The notes below the pieces were generated by a model. It worked only from the letters and a program-made list of their open reading frames with translations, ran no database searches and was not told where the DNA came from. A DNA stretch of 64,000 nucleotides from Bathynomus jamesi (Eukaryota > Arthropoda > Malacostraca > Isopoda > Cirolanidae): assembly GCA_023014485.1 (NCBI GenBank), contig JAJOZX010007472.1:62001-126000 (forward strand), read 5' to 3'. The first letter of the stretch is position 1. Each line of letters begins with the position of its first letter. The translations under genes and the position numbers were made by a program. Shown piece after piece: positions 1-11,399 of this stretch.

Positions 1-239
1 CGCTCCCATGGTCGGGCCGGACTAAGTTGGCTGGTAGGGTGCCCGGGCCTGGGACCCTGGGGGGCCTTGGTCTTTGCTGCCGGCGGGGGAGAACTCTCGA
101 GGCTGTAAGGGCCCCTTTTGAAACGGGGGTACCCGCATGGGACGAGGCACCCATCCCCCGCCGGCGTGCGCTTGGTCCCCTTGGGCCCCGGGTAATCGGT
201 TCCCTGCGGCCCCGGGCGCGAAACAACAAAAATACTGTT

Positions 240-1190
240 ATGGGTTCTCTTACTAAACTTCACTCCCCTCTTGTTGACGACTCTGGCCCGCCCTTGGATT
301 TGGATCAGACTACTACTTCTGGTCGTTCAGCGGCCTCTGCCTCCGCTGGATTGACCCTCAAGCCGTATGGCCCCCTCTCGTCCTCTGCGGTGTCTGGCTC
401 TCGTGGCCGGACTCGTGGTGGCCGTAGGGCGGGGTCTTCGCGGCCCTTGTTCTCTCGCCCACTCTCGGTTACCGTTACACATGGACCTGTCTCTGCTGTC
501 AATTTCTGTCCAGTGGACAGGTTCCTTGTTCTCCGCCCTTCCGCTGGCTCCCTTCCGGGCAACTCGGAACGGGTGTTTCAGCGCCTTAAGACGATAGGTG
601 TTCCCTGTCGTTATGATATCCGCCCTCTGAGGGATGGGTCTCTTCTTTTGAAGTCCCGTTCTTCGGGGGTGACTGGGTCCCTTCTACAGTTGCAGGATGT
701 CTTGGGTTGCAGAGTTTCTGTGACTCCCCATCCGCAATTGAATAGCTGTCAAGGCACCATTTTCGCTTCCCGTCTGCTGTCAATCCCGGTTGGCGAGTTG
801 CAGGAGGATCTTGCCCCCCAGGGGGTAACGAAGGTCTTCCGCTTTTCGTCGCGCCGGGATGGTGTTCTTACCCCGTCCCCTCGTCTGCTCCTGACCTTTG
901 ACTCCCTTGTGCCTCCGGCCCAGGTGTTCTGGGGCATGGGTGATCGCCGGTCGTGTGAGTTTTCGGTGCGACCATATGTGCCTGACCCGGTTCGCTGCTT
1001 TGGCTGCAACCGATTCGGCCATGTTAGCTCTGCGTGCCGCCGTGAGGGTAAGCTATGTGTCCGCTGCGGTGGGCCTGCGCACCCTACCCCGTGCACGAAG
1101 CCCCCGCGTTGCTCAAACTGTTCGGGGCCCACCCTTCCTCTTCCCGGGACTGTCCCGTTTTCAAGTTTGAATTTGAGGTGCGGTCCTTAA
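240..1190 (+). pseudogene. LINE ORF1, gag-like zinc-knuckle protein
   Basis: ORF1 proteins of I/Jockey-group elements bind the element RNA and form the nucleoprotein particle. The ATG at 240 is the first good start in an open frame that runs upstream without one. A serine- and arginine-rich first half is followed at about 999-1110 by three closely spaced cysteine clusters. The first is a classic CCHC knuckle (CFGCNRFGHVSSAC), the second is CVRCGGPAHPTPC, and the third begins CSNC. The frame breaks near 1120-1190. Downstream Pro/Ser-rich coding character continues in other frames to about 2200, so the tail of ORF1 appears frameshifted. Confidence 0.75.
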
Positions 1191-2213
1191 GGACTACCGA
1201 ATTCCTTAGTGCGCGGGAGGCGCGCGATAAGATCCGTGACCGGGAGCCGCGGCGGGGGTTGTCCTACGCTGCGGCTCTTGGCCCTGGCGGGCTCTCGGGC
1301 CCCTCCCGTGCTACCCGGCGTCTACTGGAGTGGTGCCCCCCCTGGAAGTCCCGGGGGTTGGTGGTCCTCCTGGCGCCGCGGGTCCTTCTTGTTCCTCTGT
1401 CTCACTTTCTGACATCCCATCTGCTTCCCTGCCTACAAGTGCCCCTTCTCCCCCTCCGGCCTTGGGGTCTGGATCCTTGCCTACTCGTCTCTCGGGTGGG
1501 GAGGGGGATGCCCCGAAGGAGAGGAGGAAGCGTCGCCGTGGTCGGAGTCCTTCCGACCCGACCCTGATTGCTGCTCGCCTTGCTTCCCCTTCTTCCCCGT
1601 CTTCACGGAGGGGAAGCGGCGCGCTGTTCCTGATCCGCTCGGGACTTCCCCCCCCCCTATACGGAGCGCTGGTGGGGCGTCACCTCCCGGTGCCCCGACC
1701 AGTGTCCGGGTGTCGGTCGAGGTGCATTGCCCCATGACACCCTCGATTACTGACTCTGTTCCCATGATAGACCCGGTCGAGAGGGGCCTGGCCCTCCTTC
1801 ATGGAGTCTCTCTCTCTCCGGCTCCTGCTGAGAGTGGTCGGGTCTCTCCCCTGGATCTACCTCTCCCACTTGTGGTCGACCTTTCCTCTCCCCCCGTCAG
1901 TGCTTGTCTGGTTTGACGAGCCCTCGAACAGCTGGTTCCCCCCGGTCCCCCTCTTGTGGGGAGTTGGGGTTTCGGCTGGGCCGACTCGTCGTCTCTCCCC
2001 CCGCCGGGAGCCCCCCTCTGACCTCCCTGTTCTACTCTCCACTTCTCGTCCTACTACGGGTGCAGCAGATGCGGAGTCGGTGGCCCCTACCCCCCCAGTT
2101 CTGGGTGAGTCGGGAAACCGATTCCGTCCCTGGTTACGGACCGTTGAGTTTGCTGCTCAGCTTGGTCCGTGGCTATTTCGCTGTTTTCTCTGCCTCTTAT
2201 AATGCCGCTTCCC

Positions 2214-3150
2214 CTTACAGTTCCATCTTGCATTGGAACTGTAGGGGGCTTTTAGCTAACGGAAAACCTTGCCTCCCTGCTGGAGAGCGAGCGGCCTTCC
2301 TGTGTTTGTCTCCAGGAGACTATCCTGGCTGCGCGGGGACTCCCTCGTCTCTCTGGATATGTTGGTTTCCCTTGCACCCCGGATGAGCGCACACGCCGGC
2401 GGGGTGCGGCGATTTACGTGCATCATTCGTTACCATCGCGTGGTGTGCCTCTTCGCACTTCCTTGCAGGCTGTGGCTGTGCGGCTCTTTTTAGATCGCCA
2501 GTACACTGCCTGCTCGGTTTATATTCCTCCTCATGACCCTCCTTCTCGCGACGCGGTTCGCGAATTGGTGCTGCAACTACCCCGACCGTTTCTCCTCCTC
2601 GGGGACTTTAACAGTCGCGACCCGGCTTGGGGTGATGTTCGGTCGACTAATGTTGCTGGGATTTTACTCTCCTTAATGGAGGAACTTTCCTTTGCGTGTC
2701 TCAATTCCGGTGAACCTACTTACTTCCACGAACCCACGGGTTCATTTACCTGTATTGATCTCTCCATGGTGTCCCTCGATGCCTTACTCGATTTTTCGTG
2801 GAAGGTGTTGGGGGACTCTTATGGCAGTGATCATTACCCAGTCTGTCTTGAGCCGGTCGGTCCGCGGCCGGGCGTTTCATCTCGACCGAGGTGGTGCCTT
2901 GCGCGGGCTGACTGGCCATCTTTCAGAGCTCGTTCCGTCATTGTCCGTTCGGTGTTGAGCTTTGGCTCGGTGGATGAGAGCTTGGAGTTCTTCGAGCGGG
3001 TGGTGATGGGCGTCGCGGAAGACTGTATTCCTCGTTCTTCCGGTAACCCGCGGACTCGTAGCGTCCCGTGGTGGACTCCAGCATGCACCAGGCGGTGTGC
3101 GAGAGGAAGAGGGCAACGCGCCGCTTCCACCGCACCCGGCGCGCGGGCCA
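2214..3150 (+). pseudogene. LINE ORF2 N-terminus: apurinic-type endonuclease
   Basis: The endonuclease nicks the target DNA to prime reverse transcription. The segment starts with ILHWNCRGL near 2220. A frameshift follows at about 2260, and then comes CLQET (2313), with the catalytic Glu. GDFNSRDPAWGD (about 2600) and SDHYPV (about 2828) are the conserved metal-binding and catalytic Asp/His motifs of the EEP fold. The C-terminal part holds a WWTP motif that links to the RT. The main open stretch is 2418-3155. ORF2 spans 2214 to 5894 but is split among several frames. Confidence 0.85.
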
Positions 3151-5040
3151 CTTGATTGAGATGCGGCGGGCGAAGGCTTTCGCCCGCCGGACTCTCAAGT
3201 TGGCCCGTCGGGCCTCTTGGCGTGCTTTTGTGTCCGGCATCTCCTCATCTACCCCTTCTGCTGCGTGTGGCGGAAGGTACGTAGTATCGAGGGGAGGCCG
3301 GTCCCTGCTAGTCGCCCTGTCCTTCGGGACGGGGATGGCTTCCTTTCGGATCCTGCTGCTGTGGCTGATCGGCTGGCCGGTGCTTTTGCTGCGGTTTCCC
3401 GTTCGCCTTCGGCTGCGAATCGCCCTTTATCGGAGGTCACGTTCCCGCCCCCTGGGAACGAGCCCTATAACCATCTCTTTCCGATGCGGGAACTTCGGGC
3501 TGCTTTGGCAACCCGTCGTTCTTCCGCTCCTGGCCCTGATGACATTCCGTATGACTTTCTTCGGAATCTGCACCCGATGGCCCTGCACTTCTTGCTGGAT
3601 CTTTTCAACCGGATGTGGGTTGAGGGGTCGTTCCCTTCCCGTTGGAGGGAGGCGATTGTGGTCCCGATACCTAAGCCGGGGAAGGATCCGGCGGAGGTGG
3701 CGAGCTATCGGCCTATTGCTTTGACGAGCTGCTTATGCAAGCTCCTCGAAAAGATGGTGGCCGTCCGACTTCCTTTACACTGGAGTCGCTTGGGTTATGC
3801 CCCCGACCCAGTATGGTTTTCGTCGATTTCGGGGTACTCTGGACCCCCTTCTCCTCCTTGGCCATGATGTACGGGAGGCATTTTCCCGCCGGAATCTTGT
3901 TCTGGCCGTCTTTTTTGACGTCCAAAAGGCCTATGACACGACCCGTCGGGGAGTGGTCATGGACCGTTTGAAGTCTCTTGGTTTTGTGGGCTTTTTGCCC
4001 ACGTTTCTTCGCAACTTCCTCTGCCGTCGCACTTTCCGCGTCCGTAATGGGGCGGCCCTATCTGCCCTGTATGTTCAGGAGGAGGGGGTGCCCCAGGGGT
4101 GTGTGTTGAGCGTCTCATGCTTCAAACCTAGTTATGTCTGCGCTACCGGGAGCTCTTCCGCCCTCGGTGCGCTGTTCCATCTATGCAGATGATCTGGCTG
4201 TCTATGCCGCGGGGACGAGTCCCCCCCTCGTGGAGAGGCAAGTCCAACTCGCGGTCAATCGGGTTGAACGCTGGGCGTCGTCGGGGGCCTTACGTTGTCT
4301 TCTCCGAAGACTTCGTGTGTGGCCTTCCTTCCGTCGAGGAGACGGGGATCCGGCGCCATCCCGGCCTTTAACCTTACACTCGGGGGGTCAGCCTCTGGCC
4401 CTCGTTTTCATCAGTACTCTTTTGGGTATGGTTTTCGACAGCCGTTTGAGCTGGGTTCCCCACCTTCGCCGGCTGCGCGTGTCCGCGAGACGTACCCTGG
4501 ATTTGCTGGGGCATCTGTCGCATACTACATGGGGCGCGGATAGGCGGACGCTCCTCCGTTTGTACGTGTCCCTGGTACAGTCCAAATTAGACTATGGGAG
4601 TGTGGTGTATGGCTCCGCCTCCCGCACGGCCCTTCGGATACTGGATCCGGTCCTCTCTAGAGGACTGCGCATGTCATCTGGCGCCTTCCGCTCCTCTCCG
4701 GTTGATAGTCTGCAGGTGGAGTGCGACATCCCTCCCTTGGAGGATCGGAGGTCGTTCCTCGTTGCTAAGCACTATCTCCGGATCCTCCGTCTTCCCACCT
4801 CTCCTCTGTTCCAGGTGGTTGAGAGGGCGTTCTGCCGGGATGGGGGTTGGTATTTCACCGACACGGTGACCTCCCTCCTCGATGGTATGGGCGCTCCCCC
4901 CATCCGTTATACCGGTCTCTTTCAGTGGTGTTGCACTTGGGAGAGCACCCTGTTGCGTGCTGTAGGGCGTTGCGCCCCGTTCGCAAGACCGAGTCGGACT
5001 CTGCCTTGCTTCGGTCTCTTTTCCTGCAGCATGCGGCGTG
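3150..5040 (+). pseudogene. LINE ORF2 reverse transcriptase
   Basis: Reverse transcriptase core motifs occur in order: SYRPIALTSCLCKLLEK (about 3705), TQYGFRR (3800), FFDVQKAYDTT (3912, the first catalytic Asp), GVPQGC (4087) and IYADDLAVY (4180, the catalytic Asp pair). The motifs sit in three frames (3217-3867, 3797-4192, 4134-5195), with breaks near 3800, 4130 and 4290. The thumb region carries the common sequence SKLDYGSVVYGSAS (about 4579). The order and spacing are normal for a LINE RT, so the element was once complete. Confidence 0.9.
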
Positions 5041-5894
5041 TCACTCTGCATGTGTTGCGATCTTCACGGATGGTTCGAGGTCGTCGGGGGGCGTTGGATC
5101 CGCGGCTGTTCCCCAGTCGTCTGTCCTTGCTCCCCGATGTACCCGTCTCCCTGATGAGGCTTCCGTTTTTACGGCGGAGCTCTATGCCATTCTGAGCGCT
5201 CTGGAGGTGGTGCGGGAGCATCCGGATGGGTCGTTCGTCATCCATTCGGATTCCCGCAGTGCCCTGGATGGCCTGGAGTGTTTGACTCTGTCCACCCGCT
5301 GGTCCGACGAATCCAGCTACTGTACCATACTCTTGTCGCTTCGGTGGCAAGGAGGTGGTATTTTGCTGGGTCCCAGCACATGTTAACGTGGCTGGAAATG
5401 AGGCTGCTGATCGAGCTGCCCGTTCCGTGTGCCGACTGCAGGTTTCACCTGTGTCCCTCCCTTTTTCTGATTATATCCCTGGCTTCCGTAGGTTTTTGCG
5501 CTCCCGGTGGCAGAGTCGCTGGGATGGCGCTACGGACAACAAACTTTGCAAGATTAAACCCAAGTTGGGATGTTGGGCCTCTTCCTTCCATCGGTCGCGC
5601 CATAAGGAGGTGGCTCTGGCCCGCCTCCGTATTGGCCACACCCACCTGACCCATGGCTATTTGATGGCCGGGGATCGGGTGCCCCGATGTCCCAATTGTG
5701 ACGTCCTCCTTACAGTTGCCCACCTTCTGGTGGAGTGTCCGCTTTACTCTGCGCTGCGCGCAGAGTATTTTCCCTTTTTGGAGAACGTTGGGCTTTGTGA
5801 TAGGCTTGGCGCTCTTCTGTCTGAAGGTTCCTACTTTTCGATAACCGGGTTGTTCTCCTTCCTCTTTCGCTCCCGACTTCTTTACCGGCTGTGA
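5040..5894 (+). pseudogene. LINE ORF2 RNase H and C-terminal zinc-finger region
   Basis: RNase H removes the RNA template strand. The catalytic series is visible: FTDGSRSSGG (about 5063), TAELYAILSALE (5170), HSDSRSALDGL (5243), then after a frameshift WVPAHVNVAGNEAADRAA (about 5364). A C-terminal CPNC...HLLVECP arrangement (about 5690-5740) matches the HCCC finger common at the end of such ORF2 proteins. The final stop is at 5892-5894. Confidence 0.85.
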
Positions 5895-6175
5895 CCCCAC
5901 TATGATCTTTTTGCTTTTCCCCCACCTCCTCCTCCTCCCCCCCGTCTATGTGTTCATTTCCGTTAGTTGTTCCATACTCTTCGTTCTGTGTTCGCTCTGC
6001 TATCCACCTTTCTTTTGGTGGCCATGAGCGGTCATTCTTTGAAACAAAAAAAAAAAAAAAAAAAAATATATAATATATATATAATATATATATATATACC
6101 TTTCTTTTGGTGGCCATGAGCGGTCATTCTTGAAACAAAAAAAAAATATAGATATATATATATATATATACACAC
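5895..6175 (+). repeat. LINE 3' tail, poly(A), duplicated tail unit and (TA)n
   Basis: After the ORF2 stop comes a pyrimidine-rich 3' UTR. The block CCTTTCTTTTGGTGGCCATG appears twice, at about 6007 and about 6099. Each copy is followed by an A-run and then by TA repeats. The duplication suggests slippage or a small tandem duplication of the tail. Confidence 0.75.
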
Positions 6176-6177
6176 AC

Positions 6178-6345
6178 ACCATGCATGGAACTCTTCTTGG
6201 AAAATTAAATCCACTATAGTCTGAATAAATAATGGTAAATGACAAATACTGAAGTTTTTCTTTTTCATGATGGAAGCCCAACATGAGCCATGCACAGTCT
6301 GTCTAACAAGTTTCTCAGGTGACCATTCTGAGTTGTATCATGTGT
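6178..6345 (+). repeat. Dispersed repeat, copy of the family at 56264-57000
   Basis: The stretch beginning CCATGCATGGAACTCTTCTT and ending near CCATTCTGAG matches, with moderate divergence, the arms of the palindrome at 56264-57000. It shares the block AAATTAAATCCACTATAGTC. No coding potential is seen. The family is unassigned. Confidence 0.6.
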
Positions 6346-6599
6346 ATATATATTAGGGTGAGCCACACATGTATGGTAAAAAATTAAAATACACAAATAA
6401 GAGCTCCTGATGCGTTTTCTCATTCATTATATGGAAAAAGACCTCAGACTAGATTTTGAGCTAAATCCATTAATATTTAAGGGTGGTGCAAGTTTGAAGA
6501 AATTTGCCACCCCAAACTGTGTAGGTAATGATACTAAAGGCTTCGAGTTGCACCACCTCTAAATATGCATGAATTGATCCAGTTTTTTATTTCCAACAT

Positions 6600-6621
6600 C
6601 GTTAATGGTCGTGAAATAATT

Positions 6622-6684
<63 letters not shown>

Positions 6685-6685
6685 C
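6600..6685. repeat. (TA)n microsatellite
   Basis: Nearly pure TA/AT dinucleotide array with occasional slips. Apparent Ile/Tyr-rich reading frames across it are artefacts. A (GT)n tract follows at about 6863-6882. Confidence 0.9.
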
Positions 6686-6791
6686 TGCCAAAGTATTTAT
6701 TTGCAAGTGTCTTTCCCCTCGCAGTTGCTTTACTTTTCCTTTCAATTGTCTTTTATAAGTAGTTTCTAATTCTTTTTTCTTGGTCATACAG

Positions 6792-6835
6792 ACTTTCTTT
6801 GAAAATGAGACAGCATACAGATTTAGAAGTTAAAG
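6792..6835 (+). CDS. IFRD1: IFRD gene, candidate first in-window exon
   Basis: A pyrimidine tract ending CATACAG (6785-6791) precedes this 44-base exon, and the donor is GGTAAC at 6836. The frame joins the next exon in phase (AAA G + TT GCA). It contains an ATG at 6805, which gives a start of MRQHTDLEVK. The frame is also open upstream of that ATG, so the true start may lie in an earlier exon outside the window or masked by the repeats. The evidence is splice signals and frame only, because the N-terminus of this family is poorly conserved. Confidence 0.5.
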
Positions 6836-7058
6836 GTAACTAACATTGATTGTTAATCAGTTGTGTGTGTGTGTGTGTGTGTGATGTATGCATAAGTTAG
6901 GTCTACTGCAAATTTTGCGCTTGCATTTTTAAGTTTTTGGGTTCCATGTACAAAAAAGATACTGACATATTTTGTCTTGAAGTAAAAAGCTTTTCATTAC
7001 TTTTAATTTCTACCCTTATTAAATTCATAGAATGAATGAAAAATTTTTATTCCAGCAG

Positions 7059-7130
7059 TTGCATTGGAGGATGATGAGACTGCTAGTGTTGGTAGCGATG
7101 TCACCGATTCCACGTGTCATAACAGTGATG
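7059..7130 (+). CDS. IFRD1: IFRD gene, exon 2 of this model (acidic N-terminus)
   Basis: The exon encodes VALEDDETASVGSDVTD and onward, an acidic Ser/Asp-rich stretch. Such a stretch precedes the helical repeats in IFRD proteins. The acceptor is a tandem CAGCAG (7053-7058). Both AG choices keep the frame, adding or omitting one Ala. The donor is GTTTGT at 7131. The exon ends in phase 1 and joins the next exon to give NSDEEGC. Confidence 0.75.
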
Positions 7131-8153
7131 GTTTGTGGTATTTATTTACTTGTAGCTAAGCCTACATCTATGTTTCGAGCAAATTTTGATTTTATTTAAC
7201 TTTATAGTAAATTACAAGGGTTATTTAGCAATCTTTTTGAAAATTTTGGAAATAAAATAGATATTGGTTTTAATTGACAAGTTTTTTTTTCTAATTGTTA
7301 TTTTATACATACCATATATTTTAGTTGCATCTTTCTTCATTTTCATTAGTTGCCTTTCAACAGTATTAGCAATAGCATACAACTTTTTATATAATTTGAA
7401 GTAGGCCTATGTGGTCTTTTCAAGGGATATTTTAACATTTAATAAAATTTTGGCTCATTTGAGCTGAAAGTTAACTCTTAAAAACCAGTCATGCGTGGAC
7501 TAGTTTACTTGGCATTTTAGTTGGAATCTAAAACTGAACAGTCTGTTTGGACCTCAGATTAATTAGAACATTAAAATATATTCTATAAGAAATGATAATT
7601 CTTCTTGAACATTTTTAAAGTAAAAGTTATACTGCAAGCTAGCAACAATTCCATAAAGTTAGTATAATGCGAGATTATTACATAAGCCTTAGGCAATTTA
7701 AAGAAATTTGAAATTATATACGTATACTGTAATAGGTGATTTTGTCTTGGGCACATATAAGCATATCATAAAACTTAATTAGTGAATGTAAGTTGGTGTA
7801 TTACAGTATAAATTTTAATTTTAAAATTTTGAAATAAAGATGTTAAAATTTACCAATTTTTTTTTTTTTTTTTTTTTTTTTTATTTTTTTACACAATGTA
7901 GCTAGCTACTAACAATTCAATTTGTTCACCTGAAATTGGAGATTGGTGTAATTTTAATTTTGCTTCATCTACTGCTTTGGATATTCATAACTAGTGCCCA
8001 GTTGTTGTTATTAAGTATATATTTTTAATTTTTTTTTGCTTTATAATTTTCCTTTTAAATAAGAATTTGGACTGAAATATTTTAATAACTCCTTGAGTCA
8101 GTAAATTCCTCACCTACCAGAAAGTAAATGCTTGACTGAAGTGTTCGTTTGTA
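7131..8153. other. Intron sequence, no feature recognised
   Basis: AT-rich intronic DNA with a long T-run at about 7858-7882. No open frame, repeat family or RNA gene was recognised. Confidence 0.6.
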
Positions 8154-8613
8154 CAGGAGTTCCTTATTTTACGTGAGGGATGTGTTCTGGAAATTGTTGC
8201 ATAAAACAAAAATTGTTTTCCCATTGATTTAAAGCTAAAGCTTAATGATGTATTCTAATCGGTACTTATGTTATCATAAACCCAATACTGTACGTATAAA
8301 CCCCCATGTTTAAACCCTGTTCCCTCTATAAATAACAATTAAATACATACATATTACAAAAGAATAATAACGTGGATGATATATGAAGATAAAATTAATC
8401 AAATAATTAACCTTTTCAGGGTTTGCGCAGAACTACATCCAAGTGCGGGAGCATGAGGAATACGTTACACGGTAACATCAATTTTCTCAGAGTTGCATTG
8501 GCAATTACGTTAATCCTAAAAATGTCTGCGTAAAGCAAAAGTGTTCCCTACTTATTCAATGGTGTTAATCCAAAAAAATGTAAAATGAACATTCATAAAA
8601 TGAGAAACTCCTG
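8154..8613. mobile_element. TA-flanked MITE
   Basis: The ends are inverted: CAGGAGTTCCTTATTTTA at 8154 and the imperfect complement TAAAATGAGAAACTCCTG ending at 8613. The pair is flanked by TA on both sides (8152-8153 and 8614-8615). About 460 bases with no coding potential, consistent with a non-autonomous Tc1/mariner-type or other TA-targeting element. Confidence 0.75.
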
Positions 8614-9326
8614 TACTTCATATTAATGCATTTGTTCCTATGGCGTAGTTCCTTAATAAATGTTTGTTTTTATAAATAAGAATGGCCTTGGTTTACTCTC
8701 TTTATACATAAATTTTAAGTCACTTTGATCATTGAATCTGTATAATTGGATGTTCAGTCAGGTTGGCAACATCTACATAAACAAAAGAAACCATTTAGTA
8801 CAGTAATTGAAATTAGTTTCTCAGTAGCATTTATTTCATTATACTAGTATAATATTATATACAAGAGGTGTTTTAAGTTAAAATTTATTTAATAGAACTA
8901 TAAAAGGCAAGATTTAATTATGTAGGCAACCTCTTGTCCTCTGTTGGCTTTATTTTTTGTGTACTTCTATATGAGACTCATATGAGCTATTATATTTAGA
9001 TATTATACACTCAGACAGTTTAAAATAAAAGAGAGCATAATACAGGGCATAAGCCCCATATTTACATTATTAATTCAGTTTTAACTTACTGAAGAAATAC
9101 CATACCATAGGCATTCAAGTACTAGCTACATAAATACTTATTCAGCTGGATAACCTGACATCTGGTAAAACTGGTATCAAACCAGATGTCAGCTTTCCAA
9201 AAAAAAAAAAAAAAAAAAAAAAATTTTTTGGTATGTTTGTTAAACTATATACATCATGATGATAGCAATATTTTACCCCCCAAAAAAAGCAAGTTTACAT
9301 TTTTAAGTTATAACTTGTTTTCACAG
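8614..9326. other. Intron sequence with a hairpin and homopolymer runs
   Basis: Holds a perfect short palindrome, GACATCTGGT ... ACCAGATGTC (about 9157-9190), followed by an A-run and T-run at about 9200-9228. Nothing else was recognised. Confidence 0.5.
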
Positions 9327-9456
9327 AGGAAGGATGTATAGCAGAAGTTGAGATATATGAAAGGAAGGTTAAAGAAGCAATGGATCTTGCAACTGAAAAG
9401 TCGGTTCAGACCAGAACAAATGCTCTCATTTCTTTGAAAATAGCTCTACAGAAAAG
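9327..9456 (+). CDS. IFRD1: IFRD gene, exon 3 of this model
   Basis: The acceptor is TTTTCACAG and the donor GTAATG. The product EVEIYERKVKEAMDLATEKS...RTNALISLKIALQK corresponds to the first armadillo-like helices of the IFRD domain (the human protein has a similar DLTLDKSAKTRQAALEGIK region). The exon ends in phase 2. The AG + A junction with 34693 makes an Arg codon, so no exon is needed in the 25-kb intron between them. Confidence 0.9.
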
Positions 9457-9901
9457 GTAATGATGTGTGTGAATGTATTTTTTTTAACATTTTAAACAAA
9501 AAATCTGGATTATTTGGCTAAGACCATTCAGTAAGTATGAACCTAATGTTTTTTCTCCTCACTCACCATATTAGGACTAGAAAATAAGTTCTATAAATTT
9601 CAGCATGTGTGTAAGACATAAATCTGCAGTATAGGTCATATATATATATATATATACTAGCCGAGTTACCCGGCGTTGCACGGGTGAAAATTTAGATTTG
9701 AAATGTATAGATCAGTATTTTTTTCAGCAAATTATTCAGTAAGTAGACAAAAGCTGTGATGCGAGAAATAAAAAAACATTTAATCAAACAAAGCTTTATT
9801 TGAAATTAGAATTTACAATACTTCTTTATATACAACATTGCATGTTTTTCCAAAAGGAGAGTATACATAAAGATTGTTAGCTGTTCCTACTCTAGAGCAT
9901 C

Positions 9902-11283
9902 CTACATACAGTTGACCATGAGAGAAGCAGTCTTCTTGTAATTGTAGCCAACAACTTTCACTGTTTGTCCCTGTGATTTGTTGATCGACATGGCAAAACT
10001 TAATCTTACTGGAAATTGTAAGCGCCTAAACTGAAACTGCATCTCTGATGTTATTAGAGGTATCCTAGGAATAAAAGTATCTTCACCCTTGCCACAACCA
10101 GTTTGAATTTGTGCTTCAATGACATGAGGCTGTAATGCCTTTATTATTAATCTGGTACCATTGCAGAGCTTAGGCTGATCTAAGTTTCGTAGAAGCATTA
10201 TAGGAGCTCCAACTTTAAGTTGTAGTTGGTGAGGAGGCAATCCTGGAAATTCCAAAGAATTTAGAAACTCTGTTGGATAGTTGACAACTTCATTTTGATC
10301 GATAACTGTATCAATTGATTTGTAAATATAAGGATCCCCTGGAATATTTTGTAGTAGTTGTTGGTTGATAGAATTAACTGTCACATTTTTTGGTGCCAAT
10401 ATTGCTTTTTCACACAGCCAAGTAGTCTTTGTAGTGATAACTAAAGTTAGTAAATACTTTTTCTGTTAATTCATTAACACTTTGGACCACTGCGCTGATT
10501 GTAGATATAATGACTTTGTTGTCAGAGTCCACAGGAACTTTTCCTTCGCCAAGCTGTAGCAAGTTCTGAGCAAATAGACCTGAATTGCGATCACCATAAA
10601 TTCTTGCTCGCATGTTAGTTGTAAGCTTCAAGGTTTTAACATTGTGCCACAAACAGGAAGATTTAAGGCATGCTCGAATTTCATCAGCTTTTGTTCCCTT
10701 AGGTATAACTGGCAGAGTCTGGCGAAAATCTCCTGATAAGACAACAGTTACACCGCCCATCAATGTCTTGTGGTTTCTCACATCTTGTAGAGTTTTGTTC
10801 AGGGCCATTGTACATTCATCCCAGACTATAAGTTCACATCTTTTAAAAACCTCTCCCATGCCAGAATTTTTAGTAATTTTACAAACAGCTTCATCATTAG
10901 TAGCTAAATCCAAAGGAAGTTTGAATGCAGAATGAGCTGTGGCGACCTCCAGGCAACAGTGTAGCAGCTATACCAGAAGATGCTACTGCTACAGCAATTT
11001 TATTTTGCTTGCGAACTTTGGCCAGTAATAAATTTGTGACAAATGTTTTTCCAGTACCACCAGGAGCATCCAAAAAGTAGATGCCTCCATTCTGCTGAGA
11101 GATACTATTCATTATAGTTGAATAAGCAGTTCTCTGATCAGGCAACAACTTGGGCTCATTTTCATTTACATATTCAGTTAAGTAGTTGATATCATATGAT
11201 GTTTCTCTTATAAGCTCTGTAGCTAAATTGTTTACTTCTGTTCTATTGGTTTGGGAGGCCAAATGAAGGTATTTGTTGTCCAT
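9902..11283 (-). pseudogene. Helitron RepHel, Pif1-type helicase part
   Basis: The SF1 helicase motifs appear in order: Walker A in [10 protein letters not shown] (about 11070), Walker B in VWDECTMAL (about 10820), GDFRQTLPVIP (about 10715), a late [11 protein letters not shown] block (about 10200) and [14 protein letters not shown] (about 9970). The frame is broken at about 10900 and 10405. In Helitrons this domain unwinds the donor strand behind the Rep nick. Confidence 0.9.
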
Positions 11284-11399
11284 CCATGATTGATGCTATT
11301 TTATCTTCTATGTCAATTAAAGCTCTGTTGTAGATTTCATCTGTGTAAACTATGTCAATATGCGGGTTGGCAAGTTGTGCTTGTGCTTATAATCTTGTG

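Larger units (their letters stand above)
1..6060 (+). mobile_element. I/Jockey-type non-LTR retrotransposon, degenerate, with RNase H
   Basis: A GC-rich island in AT-rich DNA holds the ordered domains of a LINE: ORF1 with zinc knuckles, then an apurinic-type endonuclease, reverse transcriptase, RNase H, a C-terminal HCCC-type finger and a poly(A) run at about 6045. The domains fall in at least five different frame segments, so this copy has frameshifts and is inactive. The left end lies at or beyond the window edge. Presence of RNase H after the RT fits the I group and relatives; the exact clade needs a phylogeny. Confidence 0.9.

Noticed and set aside
6032..6284. Ile/Tyr-rich open frames on the - strand
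   Set aside because: They are translations of TA microsatellites and T-runs.
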